Shown: one piece after another, positions 23,568 through 32,597 of the stretch | Layout of the letters: each line of letters begins with the position of its first letter | How positions within the stretch are numbered: position 1 is the first letter of the stretch | Assembly (NCBI GenBank): GCA_029260235.1 | Contig: JAJDDP010000086.1 | Span: 1-42,911 of the forward strand | Length of the DNA: 42,911 nt | Direction: 5' to 3' | DNA from: Phycisphaerae bacterium | Lineage (GTDB): Bacteria > Planctomycetota > Phycisphaerae > UBA1845 | Translations under genes and position numbers: made by a program | The notes under the pieces: model-generated | The model's input: only the letters and a program-made list of their open reading frames with translations | What the model was told of the DNA's origin: nothing | Database searches by the model: none

Positions 23568-25757
23568 ATGAAGCCCATTTCGCCCGATCCTCCGGCTAGA
23601 CCGCACAAAATCCAAACCATGCTTGCTCCAGCTGCCTTCGCATTTCTATTGGTTGCAACGGCCTACGGGGTTCTCGAAGCCCACTCATCGACCGACACTT
23701 GGATTGGCTTGGCCGGGGGTCGTCAAATCGCTGAGCAGATCAGTTGGTCCAACATTCGCGAGACGTTCCCGCTCACCGACACGTTTAGCTACACATTTGA
23801 AGGCCAACCTTGGTTCAATCAGAACTGGATGACCCATCTAAGCCAGTGGTATCTCTACGAACACATCTCCCCCAATGCGGTCATCTACGGCACCTGGCTA
23901 CTGGGCGGCCTTACGTTCATGCTGGTCGCTATGGCTGCCTATTGGAAATCGGGCAGCGCTACGGGCGCCCTGGTAACAGCTTCGATCATGGCCATCGGCT
24001 GCCGAAATTTTCTTACTGCTAGGCCCGCTACTACCAGCTTTTTTTGCATGGCTGCACTTTGGGCGCTGTTGTGCACAATCGAAGGACAGGATCGCAAAAC
24101 GCGCTGGTGGCCGATCGCGATTCTGCTGCCGTTGCTGGTGGTGTGGGGCCATGCTCATGGCAGTTTCCTCTTGGCCTATGCGGTCTTGGTCATGTATGTA
24201 AGCCACTGGACAGTCATTCACTATAGCGCTCACAAGGTCAACTCTCTGGCTACGCTCCTCATTCCGCTGGGCATCTTGGCTACCATCGCTGTCAGCGGCA
24301 AGCCGCTACTTTTTCTCGATCACCCCCGCGTATTGAGATGGTTGCCTGTCTTGGGCTACGCAGGATTCTGGTTTGCAGTGCGTGTCGTCAAACCCCGGTT
24401 GTCAGCCCATCCAAGACAGATCGCCGGCGTGATCCTGGTCTCTCTGCTCGGATTGATCCTCACCGTACTAACCAGCCCGTTCGGATTAGGTCACCTAACC
24501 CATGGCGACAAGGTGGCTGGCAGCCCTGTGTACCGCAATGTCACTGAGTGGCACCCACCATTTACCCACATCACCACAGCCTTCCCATCGATGGCGCCGT
24601 TCTGGGTGATCCTCGGCGGGACGAGTCTGCTGCTCATCGGCTGCGTTCTGCTCAAGACATTCAATTCGCCGGAACCGACCGATGAACCGTCAGGAAACCG
24701 CGTGCTCTCCATCAGCTTCTTCGATTGGGCTATGCTGCTCTTTGGCGCCTGCATGGTGTTTTGGGCCAGGCGTTTTGCTCCCATGTTCTACATCTTCGCG
24801 GGACCGACTATCTGTGCCTTGATCGTCATGCTACTCGGATCTGCTTCTGCCAGTATGCGGCAGCGACTCAAGGGTACACTGGCCACGGCCTTGCTTGTAG
24901 CGGCAGCCATCACGGGTTGGGCAACGGTTCAGGCAGCTAGAGGCCAGCTAGTCGATAAGTTTGAGGGAGGCAAAGAACGATTCAACTTGCTCGAACGGGT
25001 CACACGTTGCGATCTCATCCCCGACGAGGCGATCCGCTACCTGCGGGATAACGACATCAAGGCACGGCTATTCTTGGAGTGGACCCAGGCAGGCCGGGTC
25101 ATGTTTTTAGCCCCAGACATAGACGTCTTCATCGACGGACGATCTCAGCAGGTCTACTCCGAACAGCATTATCTCACCTATCTGAAAATCTGGGATGCCA
25201 CCACCTCAGCCGATCAGATCAGAGCAATCCTGGATGATGCACGGACCGATGCGGTGCTTCTTCGCCCGGGCCGGCGCTCCAAGCACTTGTTAGCCTGCAT
25301 GACTTCATCGCCGGAGTGGCTTTGGGTACTCCAAGGTCCGCGAGAATCACCGTTTGGCCTGTTCCTGCGTCACGACAGCGAATTGGTACGGACACTATCC
25401 AAGCGGATCCGCGACGGGCATGAAGTCCGCTCAGAATCCCCCGAAGCCTTGGCAACCCTGGGATTGACCATCGCTGCAACCGCGCCACGTTCTCGAGATG
25501 CCGCATCGGCTGACATCGCATGGGCTGTTCGCTGTTGGCGGTCCGCAATTGAGCAAGCTCCGCACTTGGCTGGGTGGTGTCAAAACGTCACCAAGGGATA
25601 CTTGGATCTAGGCCAACCCGAGCAAGCCAGGCAATACCTCGCTTCACTGGTGGAGCGCGCCCGCGATAACAAAAATAACCTCATCTCCGCTGATCGAGAC
25701 AAACTGCTTGAGCAAGTTCAAATCTGTCAACGAATCATTGCTTCCCGAGGGCGCTAA
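23568..25757 (+). CDS. Polytopic membrane protein, GT-C glycosyltransferase-like
   Basis: A 729-residue protein with about ten or eleven hydrophobic helices between residues 18 and 450, then a soluble C-terminal region of about 280 residues with a helical-repeat end (LGQPEQARQYLASLVERA). The first loop after helix 1 has the phrase STDTWIGLAGGRQI, similar to the D/E-containing first loop of GT-C lipid-linked sugar transferases and related large planctomycete membrane proteins, and WFNQNWMTHLSQWYLY follows. No acceptor or donor can be inferred. The soluble part contains FIDGRSQQVY and AVLLRPGRRS, a layout seen in family members whose loop domain faces the periplasm. It follows the pilT-like gene by 103 nt and precedes a methyltransferase gene, which may act on the same product. 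Confidence 0.7.
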   Translation: MKPISPDPPARPHKIQTMLAPAAFAFLLVATAYGVLEAHSSTDTWIGLAGGRQIAEQISWSNIRETFPLTDTFSYTFEGQPWFNQNWMTHLSQWYLYEHISPNAVIYGTWLLGGLTFMLVAMAAYWKSGSATGALVTASIMAIGCRNFLTARPATTSFFCMAALWALLCTIEGQDRKTRWWPIAILLPLLVVWGHAHGSFLLAYAVLVMYVSHWTVIHYSAHKVNSLATLLIPLGILATIAVSGKPLLFLDHPRVLRWLPVLGYAGFWFAVRVVKPRLSAHPRQIAGVILVSLLGLILTVLTSPFGLGHLTHGDKVAGSPVYRNVTEWHPPFTHITTAFPSMAPFWVILGGTSLLLIGCVLLKTFNSPEPTDEPSGNRVLSISFFDWAMLLFGACMVFWARRFAPMFYIFAGPTICALIVMLLGSASASMRQRLKGTLATALLVAAAITGWATVQAARGQLVDKFEGGKERFNLLERVTRCDLIPDEAIRYLRDNDIKARLFLEWTQAGRVMFLAPDIDVFIDGRSQQVYSEQHYLTYLKIWDATTSADQIRAILDDARTDAVLLRPGRRSKHLLACMTSSPEWLWVLQGPRESPFGLFLRHDSELVRTLSKRIRDGHEVRSESPEALATLGLTIAATAPRSRDAASADIAWAVRCWRSAIEQAPHLAGWCQNVTKGYLDLGQPEQARQYLASLVERARDNKNNLISADRDKLLEQVQICQRIIASRGR

Positions 25758-25881
25758 TGCGTCGTCGATCACCAGATCGCAGGCTATCGCCCCAGACCCC
25801 GATCTCGGGTTCGTTCTGACTGGCGGTTGGCAGACGGCGAATGCATTTCAGTCGGCTATATTAAGTTCCGATAACAGGGAA

Positions 25882-26754
25882 ATGACCACCGCACTGACTT
25901 CAGATGTAGGCTTCGATTACGGCGAGCGTGTGTTCGGCGATCAGGATATCATCGACACCAGCGCACATTCCTGGTGTGCCGTGCGCATGCAGCGGTGCTT
26001 GGATTCCTTGGCGGACATTCGCGGGTCCGTGTTGGAAGTCGGTTGCGGGGCGGGCCGCTGTATTCGGACCGTGGCTCGACATCGATCCGATCTGACCTGT
26101 TTTGGTTGTGATATTGCCGAGCGGGCCATCCAATCCGCCTGCAGCCATGCAGATGGCGTTACCTACCAGCAGGCCGATGCCAATCGGCTGCCATATGATG
26201 ACAACACTTTTGCGGCGATTGTGGTCATGGATCTTATCGAACACGTCCCCGACGTCGCTGCAGTGTTGCGGGAGATAAGCCGGGTTGCAAAACCAGGCGC
26301 AATTCTGCACCTCCACGTCCCGTGCGAAGGCCATTTCCTGTCTGTATATTTCCCATTGCTGACTTGTGGCATCGATCTTACCCACAAAACCGTTGGCCAC
26401 TTGCACCATTTCAAACGCAAGCAAGTGCGTGAACTGCTGGAGGCTGAGGGTTTCACGATAGTCAAAGTCGGTTACAGCATGTACCTATTCGGCCAAATCC
26501 ACGACCTCATTGGCTGGTGGAATATGCTCAGCGGAAAATCCGAAACAATCGTGCCCGAAGAGGAATCCCAGACGGGCGAGCAGGATGCCGTCGTAGCCGA
26601 GCCATTCCGGATCAAACACCTGATTAGCCGACCGGCATGGTGGGCAGCTAGTCGCATCTTGCCGCTCTTGCAATCTCTCGAACTACGGCTGTTGAGCTGG
26701 CAATCCCTTGGCGCCGTTGGACTATGCACGACTTCCCGCAACTGCAAAGACTGA
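25882..26754 (+). CDS. Class I SAM-dependent methyltransferase
   Basis: A 290-residue methyltransferase with a complete Rossmann-type core: motif I VLEVGCGAGR (50-59) for S-adenosylmethionine, an acidic strand-2 end (FGCDIAER), motif II-like QADANRLPYDD, and VVMDLIEHVPD, typical of the UbiE/Coq5-like Methyltransf_11 group. The C-terminal 100 residues hold a hydrophobic segment (YSMYLFGQIHDLIGWWNML) suggesting a membrane-associated substrate such as a lipid or lipid-linked sugar. The start is set at ATG 25882, which has AGGG three nt upstream. An in-frame TTG at 25708 would overlap the previous gene by 50 nt and add a poorly structured leader. A TATATT box is at 25857-25862 with no clear -35. 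Confidence 0.85.
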   Translation: MTTALTSDVGFDYGERVFGDQDIIDTSAHSWCAVRMQRCLDSLADIRGSVLEVGCGAGRCIRTVARHRSDLTCFGCDIAERAIQSACSHADGVTYQQADANRLPYDDNTFAAIVVMDLIEHVPDVAAVLREISRVAKPGAILHLHVPCEGHFLSVYFPLLTCGIDLTHKTVGHLHHFKRKQVRELLEAEGFTIVKVGYSMYLFGQIHDLIGWWNMLSGKSETIVPEEESQTGEQDAVVAEPFRIKHLISRPAWWAASRILPLLQSLELRLLSWQSLGAVGLCTTSRNCKD

Positions 26755-26938
26755 TCTCAGCACAGCTCGCCCCTCGAATAGTCACCGCCTGAAGTGTGAT
26801 CCCTCAAGAGGATGACTTCCCCGCTGCGCCATGTTCAGCCGCGTTTTCTTTGCAACAAGCCCTCGCCGTGGTTACGTTGTGCAGCTGTGGTGGAGCACTG
26901 ATGATCGTGTCCGCCAATTCTTGGCTCTCCTGGAATGC

Positions 26939-28411
26939 ATGACTATGCCACCCGAGCATGCCTACGGCATCTGGTCGTTGATCCCACCCGTCTTTGCCAT
27001 CGCCTTAGCCATCGCCACTCGCCGAGTGTTTCTATCGCTGTTCGTGGGTATTTGGACCGGCTACTTGGTAATCAACGGCTGGAATCCACTGACTGGCACG
27101 CTGGCTTCGTTCGACGCTTGCGTGAATGTGTTCCAAGACAGCAGCAACACCTGCGTCATCCTTTTCGTCACCCTGGTAGGCTCGCTAGTTGCCCTGATCC
27201 AACGAAGCGGCGGCGTCGATGGCTTTGTCGACTGGGCCCACCGTTCGCGGTTGGTGCGCGGACGACGCAGTGCCCAATTGCTCGCCATCGCCGTGGGTGC
27301 ATTGCTCTTCATTGAAACAAGTATCTCCTGCCTGGTTACCGGTGCGGTGGCCAGGCCGCTCTTCGATAAGCTTCGCATCCCACGAGAAAAGTTGGCGTAC
27401 ATCTGTGACACCACCTCTGCTCCTGTTTGCATATTGATTCCCCTGAACGCGTGGGGAGCTTTCATCATTGCCCAGTTATCTGCTTCCGCGTTCGTCGATA
27501 ATCCTGTTGCCCTGCTCATCCAATCTATCCCGTACAACTTCTATGCTTTGATCAGCTTGGCGATCTTGCTATTCGTCAGCATTACCGGCAAAGATCTTGG
27601 CCCCATGCGTCATGCCGAGAAGCGCGCCCTAACCGAAGGCAAGTTACTCCGCGATGGGTCCAAGCCCATGATTTCCGACAATGTATTGGCCATGTCGCCA
27701 GAGACCAGCGTCACCTGCAGCGCTGGCAACATGTTGCTGCCAATTCTGGTCGTAGTCGCCATGGTACCTGTGGGAATCTTCGTAACCGGCCGTCGCAACC
27801 TTGATCCTGGTATCGACGCGACGTTTTGGGAGTTTCTAAGGGCTTGCTCAGGCAGCACATCGGTATTCTGGGCGGTGGCTACGGCGACCATCTTTGCGGG
27901 TGTGCTTTTTTGTGCCCAGGAAATCATGAACATCACCGAGTCAGTCGACGTAGCCCTCAAGGGAGCAGCCGCACTGCTACCTTTGGCAGTGCTGATGATC
28001 CTCGCTTTTGCCATCGGGCACTTGTGCCGGTACGAACTCAAGACCGGTGATTTCGTTGCCTCCATGGTCGGTAGCGGCACTTCTGCCTGGATGGTCGCTC
28101 CGCTGATCTTTGTGGTGTCCGGCGGGATCGCCTTCTGTACGGGGACTAGCTTTGGCACCTTCGCCATCATGCTGGCTGTAGCATTGCCAGTCATCGACGC
28201 GACGGGGGCATCGCAAGCACTCACCGTGGCAGCTGTTCTCGGTGGCGGCGTCTTTGGCGATCACTGTTCTCCGATATCTGATACGACGATGGTTGCCTCA
28301 ATGGCTTCTGCATCGGACCACATCGACCATGTGCGCACGCAACTTCCCTACGCCCTTGCCGCTGGTACCGGCGCCACCCTCTTGTACGCGGTGGCCGGTC
28401 TCATTCTTTGA
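26939..28411 (+). CDS. Na+/H+ antiporter, NhaC family
   Basis: A 490-residue integral membrane protein with about eleven or twelve hydrophobic helices. NhaC-type antiporters expel sodium in exchange for protons. Family marks are the N-terminal SLIPPVFAIALAIATRRVFLSL-type helix start, the discontinuous-helix phrases CLVTGAVARPLFDKLRI and CDTTSAPVCILIPLNAWGA, and near the end FCTGTSFGTFAIMLAVALP and GGGVFGDHCSPISDTTM, the last being the most characteristic. The ATG at 26939 is taken as start; the upstream frame to 26831 adds a charged segment that does not fit a membrane protein N-terminus. Related tetracycline/lactate antiporters cannot be excluded. Its 3' end overlaps the 3' end of the convergent oxidoreductase gene by 11 nt. 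Confidence 0.9.
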   Translation: MTMPPEHAYGIWSLIPPVFAIALAIATRRVFLSLFVGIWTGYLVINGWNPLTGTLASFDACVNVFQDSSNTCVILFVTLVGSLVALIQRSGGVDGFVDWAHRSRLVRGRRSAQLLAIAVGALLFIETSISCLVTGAVARPLFDKLRIPREKLAYICDTTSAPVCILIPLNAWGAFIIAQLSASAFVDNPVALLIQSIPYNFYALISLAILLFVSITGKDLGPMRHAEKRALTEGKLLRDGSKPMISDNVLAMSPETSVTCSAGNMLLPILVVVAMVPVGIFVTGRRNLDPGIDATFWEFLRACSGSTSVFWAVATATIFAGVLFCAQEIMNITESVDVALKGAAALLPLAVLMILAFAIGHLCRYELKTGDFVASMVGSGTSAWMVAPLIFVVSGGIAFCTGTSFGTFAIMLAVALPVIDATGASQALTVAAVLGGGVFGDHCSPISDTTMVASMASASDHIDHVRTQLPYALAAGTGATLLYAVAGLIL

Positions 28412-30632
28412 CGGCTTCGCCGGATATGGGAACGCCTTTGATGGTGGGCATGATCGGTCGCTGCCGGAGTGCTGTCGTGATGGTACCCACACCGCTCGAA
28501 TCGAAGCTGAGCACATCCATCGGGCAAACCGTGACACAGATGCCGCAATGAATGCAACTCGAATTGATATTTGAGAATGCCTGCTGGTTCTTGGCAAACC
28601 CCATCACATCGATGCCCACTTGGCAGTACCGAGAGCATTCCCCGCAGGTGATGCACTTCTCGTCGCTGACGATCTGCAATCGGCCGAACCACTTGCTCCA
28701 CAGTTGCATCCACTTGGCTAATGGGCACCAATAGCGACACCAAATCTTTCCACCGAAGATGGGGTAAAGAGTCACCGGGATCACCGCAGCCAGCCAAAAA
28801 TCGCTGATCCAGCCATAACTATCAATTAAGGACGCAGCCCAGCCTTGTTTGTCGAAGGCTTTTCCGCCGGCATAGATGCCAAATCCCAGGCGGCCTAGAA
28901 CAAGAATGGTGGCTACGAACGCCCAGATCATCACGGCTGCGCTCATCCATTCCCAGCGCCGACTTACCTTGCCCTTGGGCGCCAAGTGCCGCCACCGGTC
29001 ACCCAGGGTTTCAGCCAAGCCGCCGCAGCCGCAGAACCAGGTGCAATACCGCTTCCCATGAAATACCGCCAGGATGGGGATGATCACGAACGTCGCCAAT
29101 AGCCCATAGATCAGGTAGAACAGCCCGACGTCATAGAAGAACATGGAGAAATACAAGGGGAAAGCCAACTCGATCCCAAAGGCATGCCAGTAGTTTCCAG
29201 GCTTGCCCAGCCACATGTTGCTGCCCATCTTGTGATGCACCCAATACATCACCACAGCAGGGATGATGAACCCCAGCGTCCACTGCGTGACGATAAGGCA
29301 GGCATAGCGCTTCTTCTGATGGGAATCGTTGTACCCCACGCCCCAACGGCGGTACGCCTTGAAGCCGAAGATAGCCATGATCATTGAGTAGGCGAATGCG
29401 TACCAGAAGACCGGGTCGATGCGAATCCCTTGGCCTAGCACCTGCGGCGTATCGAACGACAGCGCCCGAGGCCACGCCTGAAACACATCGCCCGGAGCAA
29501 AAGGCCAGGCGGGCTTCTTGACGCCGTAGATGGTGTAACAAAGCAGGAAACAAGCGGACAGCACTCCCCATCGTTTCAGATCCCAAGTGCGTTCCAGCTT
29601 GACGCCGACCTTCTCAAAGAATTTCAGCGGCAGATCAGCCCCAATACATCGAAACAGATGATCGCATTTGAGCGTGGTCCGCTCGTCCGTTCCTGTATGG
29701 GCAACCTCGACAGCAGCGTCCTGAATTTCAACAGCCTTGTGCGACAGAAAAATCTGAATCTTGCCGTCGCGGGCACGATCAGCCACTCCGTCGATATTTC
29801 GCTTCTTGGGGTAGGTGAATTCCTTGTCTGGCGCGACTAAACTCACCCGATTGCCCCGGTCTGCCAATACAATGGCAGCTTCGCAGGCGACATCTCCCGC
29901 ACCAAAGATCACCAGATCAGAATTGCTCCACTCATCCGGGTCAGCCACGTTCTGACTGATCTGAGCCGCGTGCTCGACTTCGCCGGGGACGCGCAGCTTC
30001 CTCGGATTCCCCGCCAACCCAATGGCCAAGACCACTCTTCGAGCTGCGTACTTGCCCTTATCGGTGGTGATCTCGAAACTGTCGGTGTCAGGCCGGCGAC
30101 GAACATCGATGACTTGCTCGAACTCGTGAATCTTCAAGCCCAGCTCGGGAATCTGCTGCTCCCACTTAGCCAGCAGCTCTTCCTTGCTGCATTCTTCAAA
30201 CCAAATGCGAGACTTGAGCTCCACACCCTCGGGCTCGGCAAAGAGCGGTTTCCCCTTGGTGAAGCTGCGGATCAGCTGAGCAGTCCTTTGTTGCTCGATG
30301 ACCCTGTATTTGAATCCCAATTGGGCACAGCGATCCGCAGCGCCCAGGCCGCTGCTACCGGCCCCGACGATCAAAACGTCGAGCACTTCACCTGCAGCCG
30401 AATCGACCGATGGATCACCCTGGCCTGCCCTCAAGTCGTCCGCGAGCCGGTCGATCATTTCCACGCCGGCATTGAGGCCCAGCTTGATCAGCGGCGTACC
30501 CGCGATCTCGCCGACCATGTACAAGCCTCGCACGTTGCACTGCCCGCTCAAGTCCAATTCAGGCAATCGGCGGGCGGTTTCAGGATCGAACGACCGATCC
30601 GTCAATCCCTTAGCCCAGGTAATCAATCCCAT
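28401..30632 (-). CDS. Flavoprotein fused to a NapH/NosR-like iron-sulfur membrane domain
   Basis: A 743-residue fusion. Residues about 84-335 form a thioredoxin-reductase-like flavoprotein with an FAD motif VLIVGAGSSG (86-95) and an NAD(P) motif VIFGAGDVA (240-248). Residues about 355-640 hold about six membrane helices with two cysteine-rich cytoplasmic loops (YCTWFCGCGG, about 530-537, and WCRYWCPLAK, about 632-640), as in NapH, NosR and RdxA/CcoG. Two 4Fe-4S ferredoxin motifs follow, CITCGECSRYC (660-670) and CIHCGICVTVC (693-703). It should pass electrons from NAD(P)H through FAD and iron-sulfur centres to a membrane or periplasmic acceptor. The FAD-binding GLYMVGE...G motif normally at the end of such a flavoprotein is at residues 36-62 instead, ahead of the first Rossmann fold. 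The ATG at 30632 has GGAG 9 nt upstream. Confidence 0.85.
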   Translation of the reverse strand: MGLITWAKGLTDRSFDPETARRLPELDLSGQCNVRGLYMVGEIAGTPLIKLGLNAGVEMIDRLADDLRAGQGDPSVDSAAGEVLDVLIVGAGSSGLGAADRCAQLGFKYRVIEQQRTAQLIRSFTKGKPLFAEPEGVELKSRIWFEECSKEELLAKWEQQIPELGLKIHEFEQVIDVRRRPDTDSFEITTDKGKYAARRVVLAIGLAGNPRKLRVPGEVEHAAQISQNVADPDEWSNSDLVIFGAGDVACEAAIVLADRGNRVSLVAPDKEFTYPKKRNIDGVADRARDGKIQIFLSHKAVEIQDAAVEVAHTGTDERTTLKCDHLFRCIGADLPLKFFEKVGVKLERTWDLKRWGVLSACFLLCYTIYGVKKPAWPFAPGDVFQAWPRALSFDTPQVLGQGIRIDPVFWYAFAYSMIMAIFGFKAYRRWGVGYNDSHQKKRYACLIVTQWTLGFIIPAVVMYWVHHKMGSNMWLGKPGNYWHAFGIELAFPLYFSMFFYDVGLFYLIYGLLATFVIIPILAVFHGKRYCTWFCGCGGLAETLGDRWRHLAPKGKVSRRWEWMSAAVMIWAFVATILVLGRLGFGIYAGGKAFDKQGWAASLIDSYGWISDFWLAAVIPVTLYPIFGGKIWCRYWCPLAKWMQLWSKWFGRLQIVSDEKCITCGECSRYCQVGIDVMGFAKNQQAFSNINSSCIHCGICVTVCPMDVLSFDSSGVGTITTALRQRPIMPTIKGVPISGEAVKE

Positions 30633-30786
30633 CGCTGCTCGCTCCTGTTGCTGCGTTCGACCTCGGTCTCGTCCCACAGCCAGAATTCAAACCATCACCC
30701 TGCAAACATCCACCTGGCTAGAATTATTCCGGCTTAGAGCCAAACAATATTCTACATCTTCGGGCCAGCGTTGCATTCGACCCCAT

Positions 30787-30809
30787 GTCAGCGTACAAAA
30801 AACGCTGAC
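30787..30809. promoter_or_regulatory. Perfect 8-bp inverted repeat ahead of pepT
   Basis: GTCAGCGT-N7-ACGCTGAC, with the A-rich loop ACAAAAA, lies 32 nt upstream of the pepT ATG and 155 nt upstream of the divergent flavoprotein gene. It may be a dimeric-repressor operator, or a leader hairpin if transcribed. No strong promoter could be read around it. Confidence 0.45.
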
Positions 30810-30840
30810 TTTCTTGAACCACAACATGGAGAAGCAGCCA

Positions 30841-32073
30841 ATGAAGCGTTTGCTCGAAAGTTTTTGCCGCTACGTCAAGATTGAGACTACTTCCGACGAG
30901 GAGAGCACCACCTACCCCAGCACTTCCATTCAGCTCGAGCTGAGCAAGCTCTTGCGCGATGAGTTGAAAGCATTGGGTCTGGACGACGTCGAGATGAGCG
31001 AGTTCGGGATTGTGACCGCTACCATACCTGCCACCAATGGTCGCGAGGACGGGCCGGTCATCGCTTGGCTTGCCCACGTCGATACCTCGCCTGAATTCAC
31101 CGCCCACAATGTTGTGCCGGTGATCCACAAAGGTTATGACGGCAAGGACATCATCCTGCCCAACGATACCTCCCGGATTATCAAGGTGGATGAATGCCCG
31201 GACCTAGCCGCTTGCAAGGGCAAGACCGTCATCACCACCGATGGGACCACGCTGTTAGGTGCTGACGACAAGTCCGGTTGTGCGGTGATCATGGAAACCG
31301 CCACCCGCCTGTTGGAAGACATCTCCATACCCCATGGCCGCATTCGCATCTGCTTTACTTGCGACGAGGAGATTGGCCACGGCGTTGACAAGGTGGACCT
31401 TGAACAACTCGGCGCAGACGTCGCCTACACCCTCGATGGCGAAGGCCAAGGCAGCATCGAGACTGAGACATTCTCCGCCGACGGGGCCGTCATCACCGTC
31501 ACCGGAGTCAACACCCATCCTGGCTATGCCAAAGACAAAATGGTCAACGCCATCCGCATTCTGGCTGACTTCATCGCCCGCATGCCGGGTGAAGGCATGT
31601 CTCCCGAGACCACGAATGGCCGACAAGGTTTCATGCATCCCTATGTTATCGAAGGCGGGGTCCACGAAGCCAAGGTCCGCGTCCTGCTCCGCGATTTTGA
31701 AACCGCGAAGTTGAGCGACCAAGCCAAGACCCTAAACGACATCGCCTCGACTCTAGGTGCTGAACATCCAAGGGCTTCGATCAAGGTCAATATCCAAAAA
31801 CAATACCGCAACATGGGCGAAGGGTTAGCCAAAGAGCCCCGCGCAGCCGCCATCGCCCAAGCAGCCATGAGAGCCATCGGCATAGAACCAAAGATGGAGA
31901 TCATCCGAGGCGGCACTGACGGATCGCGTCTAACCGAACTAGGCCTACCAACCCCCAACCTAGCCACAGGAATGCACAACTTCCACAGCCCCCTAGAATG
32001 GGCCTGCCTCGAAGAGATGGAAACAGGCGTCAAACTGCTCATCGAGTTGGCCAAGGGGTGGGGGAAGGAGTAG
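30841..32073 (+). CDS. pepT: Peptidase T (tripeptide aminopeptidase)
   Basis: PepT is a cytoplasmic di-zinc M20B peptidase that removes the N-terminal residue of tripeptides. The length, 410 residues, is the family norm. All metal and catalytic residues are present close to their Salmonella PepT positions: His79 and Asp81 (AHVDTS), Asp142 (LLGADDKSG), the base Glu176 and Glu177 (TCDEEIG), Asp199 (YTLDGEG) and His382 (NFHSPLE). IRGGTDGSRLTELGLPTPN is another family block. The frame runs upstream to 30298, but that part is antisense to the flavoprotein gene. ATG 30841 is chosen for family length, with GGAG 9 nt upstream; ATG 30826 is an alternative. Confidence 0.95.
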   Translation: MKRLLESFCRYVKIETTSDEESTTYPSTSIQLELSKLLRDELKALGLDDVEMSEFGIVTATIPATNGREDGPVIAWLAHVDTSPEFTAHNVVPVIHKGYDGKDIILPNDTSRIIKVDECPDLAACKGKTVITTDGTTLLGADDKSGCAVIMETATRLLEDISIPHGRIRICFTCDEEIGHGVDKVDLEQLGADVAYTLDGEGQGSIETETFSADGAVITVTGVNTHPGYAKDKMVNAIRILADFIARMPGEGMSPETTNGRQGFMHPYVIEGGVHEAKVRVLLRDFETAKLSDQAKTLNDIASTLGAEHPRASIKVNIQKQYRNMGEGLAKEPRAAAIAQAAMRAIGIEPKMEIIRGGTDGSRLTELGLPTPNLATGMHNFHSPLEWACLEEMETGVKLLIELAKGWGKE

Positions 32074-32121
32074 ACCGCCGGCCTTTTCTGACGGCCTGCC
32101 CTCTTGGAGTGTATTGCCGTG

Positions 32122-32565
32122 ATGCGCAAGGCAATTATCTTCTTGCTCACAGCAGCCACAGTGACTACGGCTGTCCAATGGGCATGGTCCAGGACATGGC
32201 AAGGAGCAATTGGAGGGTGGAGCATACGGGCGGGCAGCATCGTCCTTGCTAACGAATGCGTTGGATACGATCTGGTTCTTCGAGTTGGCAAGTCGCCGAA
32301 CACCAATTGGCGTCCTGCTCGATTTTGGCACGGCCGAGGATTTGGGTATTCGATTGGCGTCGGCTACGCACGTTATGTAGTTCCGTTCTGGTTTGCTTTC
32401 TCTGTATTTGCAACCTATCCCGCTATTGCCCTTACCACTTCAATCTGTGGCTTGCTTCGTCGCGAGCGCCGGCGCAAGCAATGTCTCTGCGAGCACTGCG
32501 GCTACAACCTGACAGGCAACGAGTCGGGTTTTTGTCCAGAATGCGGTAAGTCGCTGAGCGGGTAG
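32122..32565 (+). CDS. Small membrane protein with C-terminal zinc ribbon
   Basis: A 147-residue protein with an N-terminal hydrophobic helix (about 4-20), a middle extracytoplasmic part, a second helix (about 82-110) and an Arg/Lys-rich cytoplasmic end. The end holds a four-cysteine ribbon (CEHC, then CPEC about 20 residues later) with the phrase CGYNLTGNESG. Many planctomycetes carry large numbers of such proteins; their role is unknown, so it is mainly a taxonomic hint. A GTG at 32119, better spaced from GGAG at 32105-32108, may be the true start. It is 48 nt after pepT. Confidence 0.75.
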   Translation: MRKAIIFLLTAATVTTAVQWAWSRTWQGAIGGWSIRAGSIVLANECVGYDLVLRVGKSPNTNWRPARFWHGRGFGYSIGVGYARYVVPFWFAFSVFATYPAIALTTSICGLLRRERRRKQCLCEHCGYNLTGNESGFCPECGKSLSG

Positions 32566-32597
32566 GCTCCACTGATTCCAGCTTTGGGCGGGATAGT

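Noticed and set aside
30298-30840. Upstream extension of the pepT frame by 181 residues
   Set aside because: It is antisense to the flavoprotein gene; PepT is already full length from 30841.
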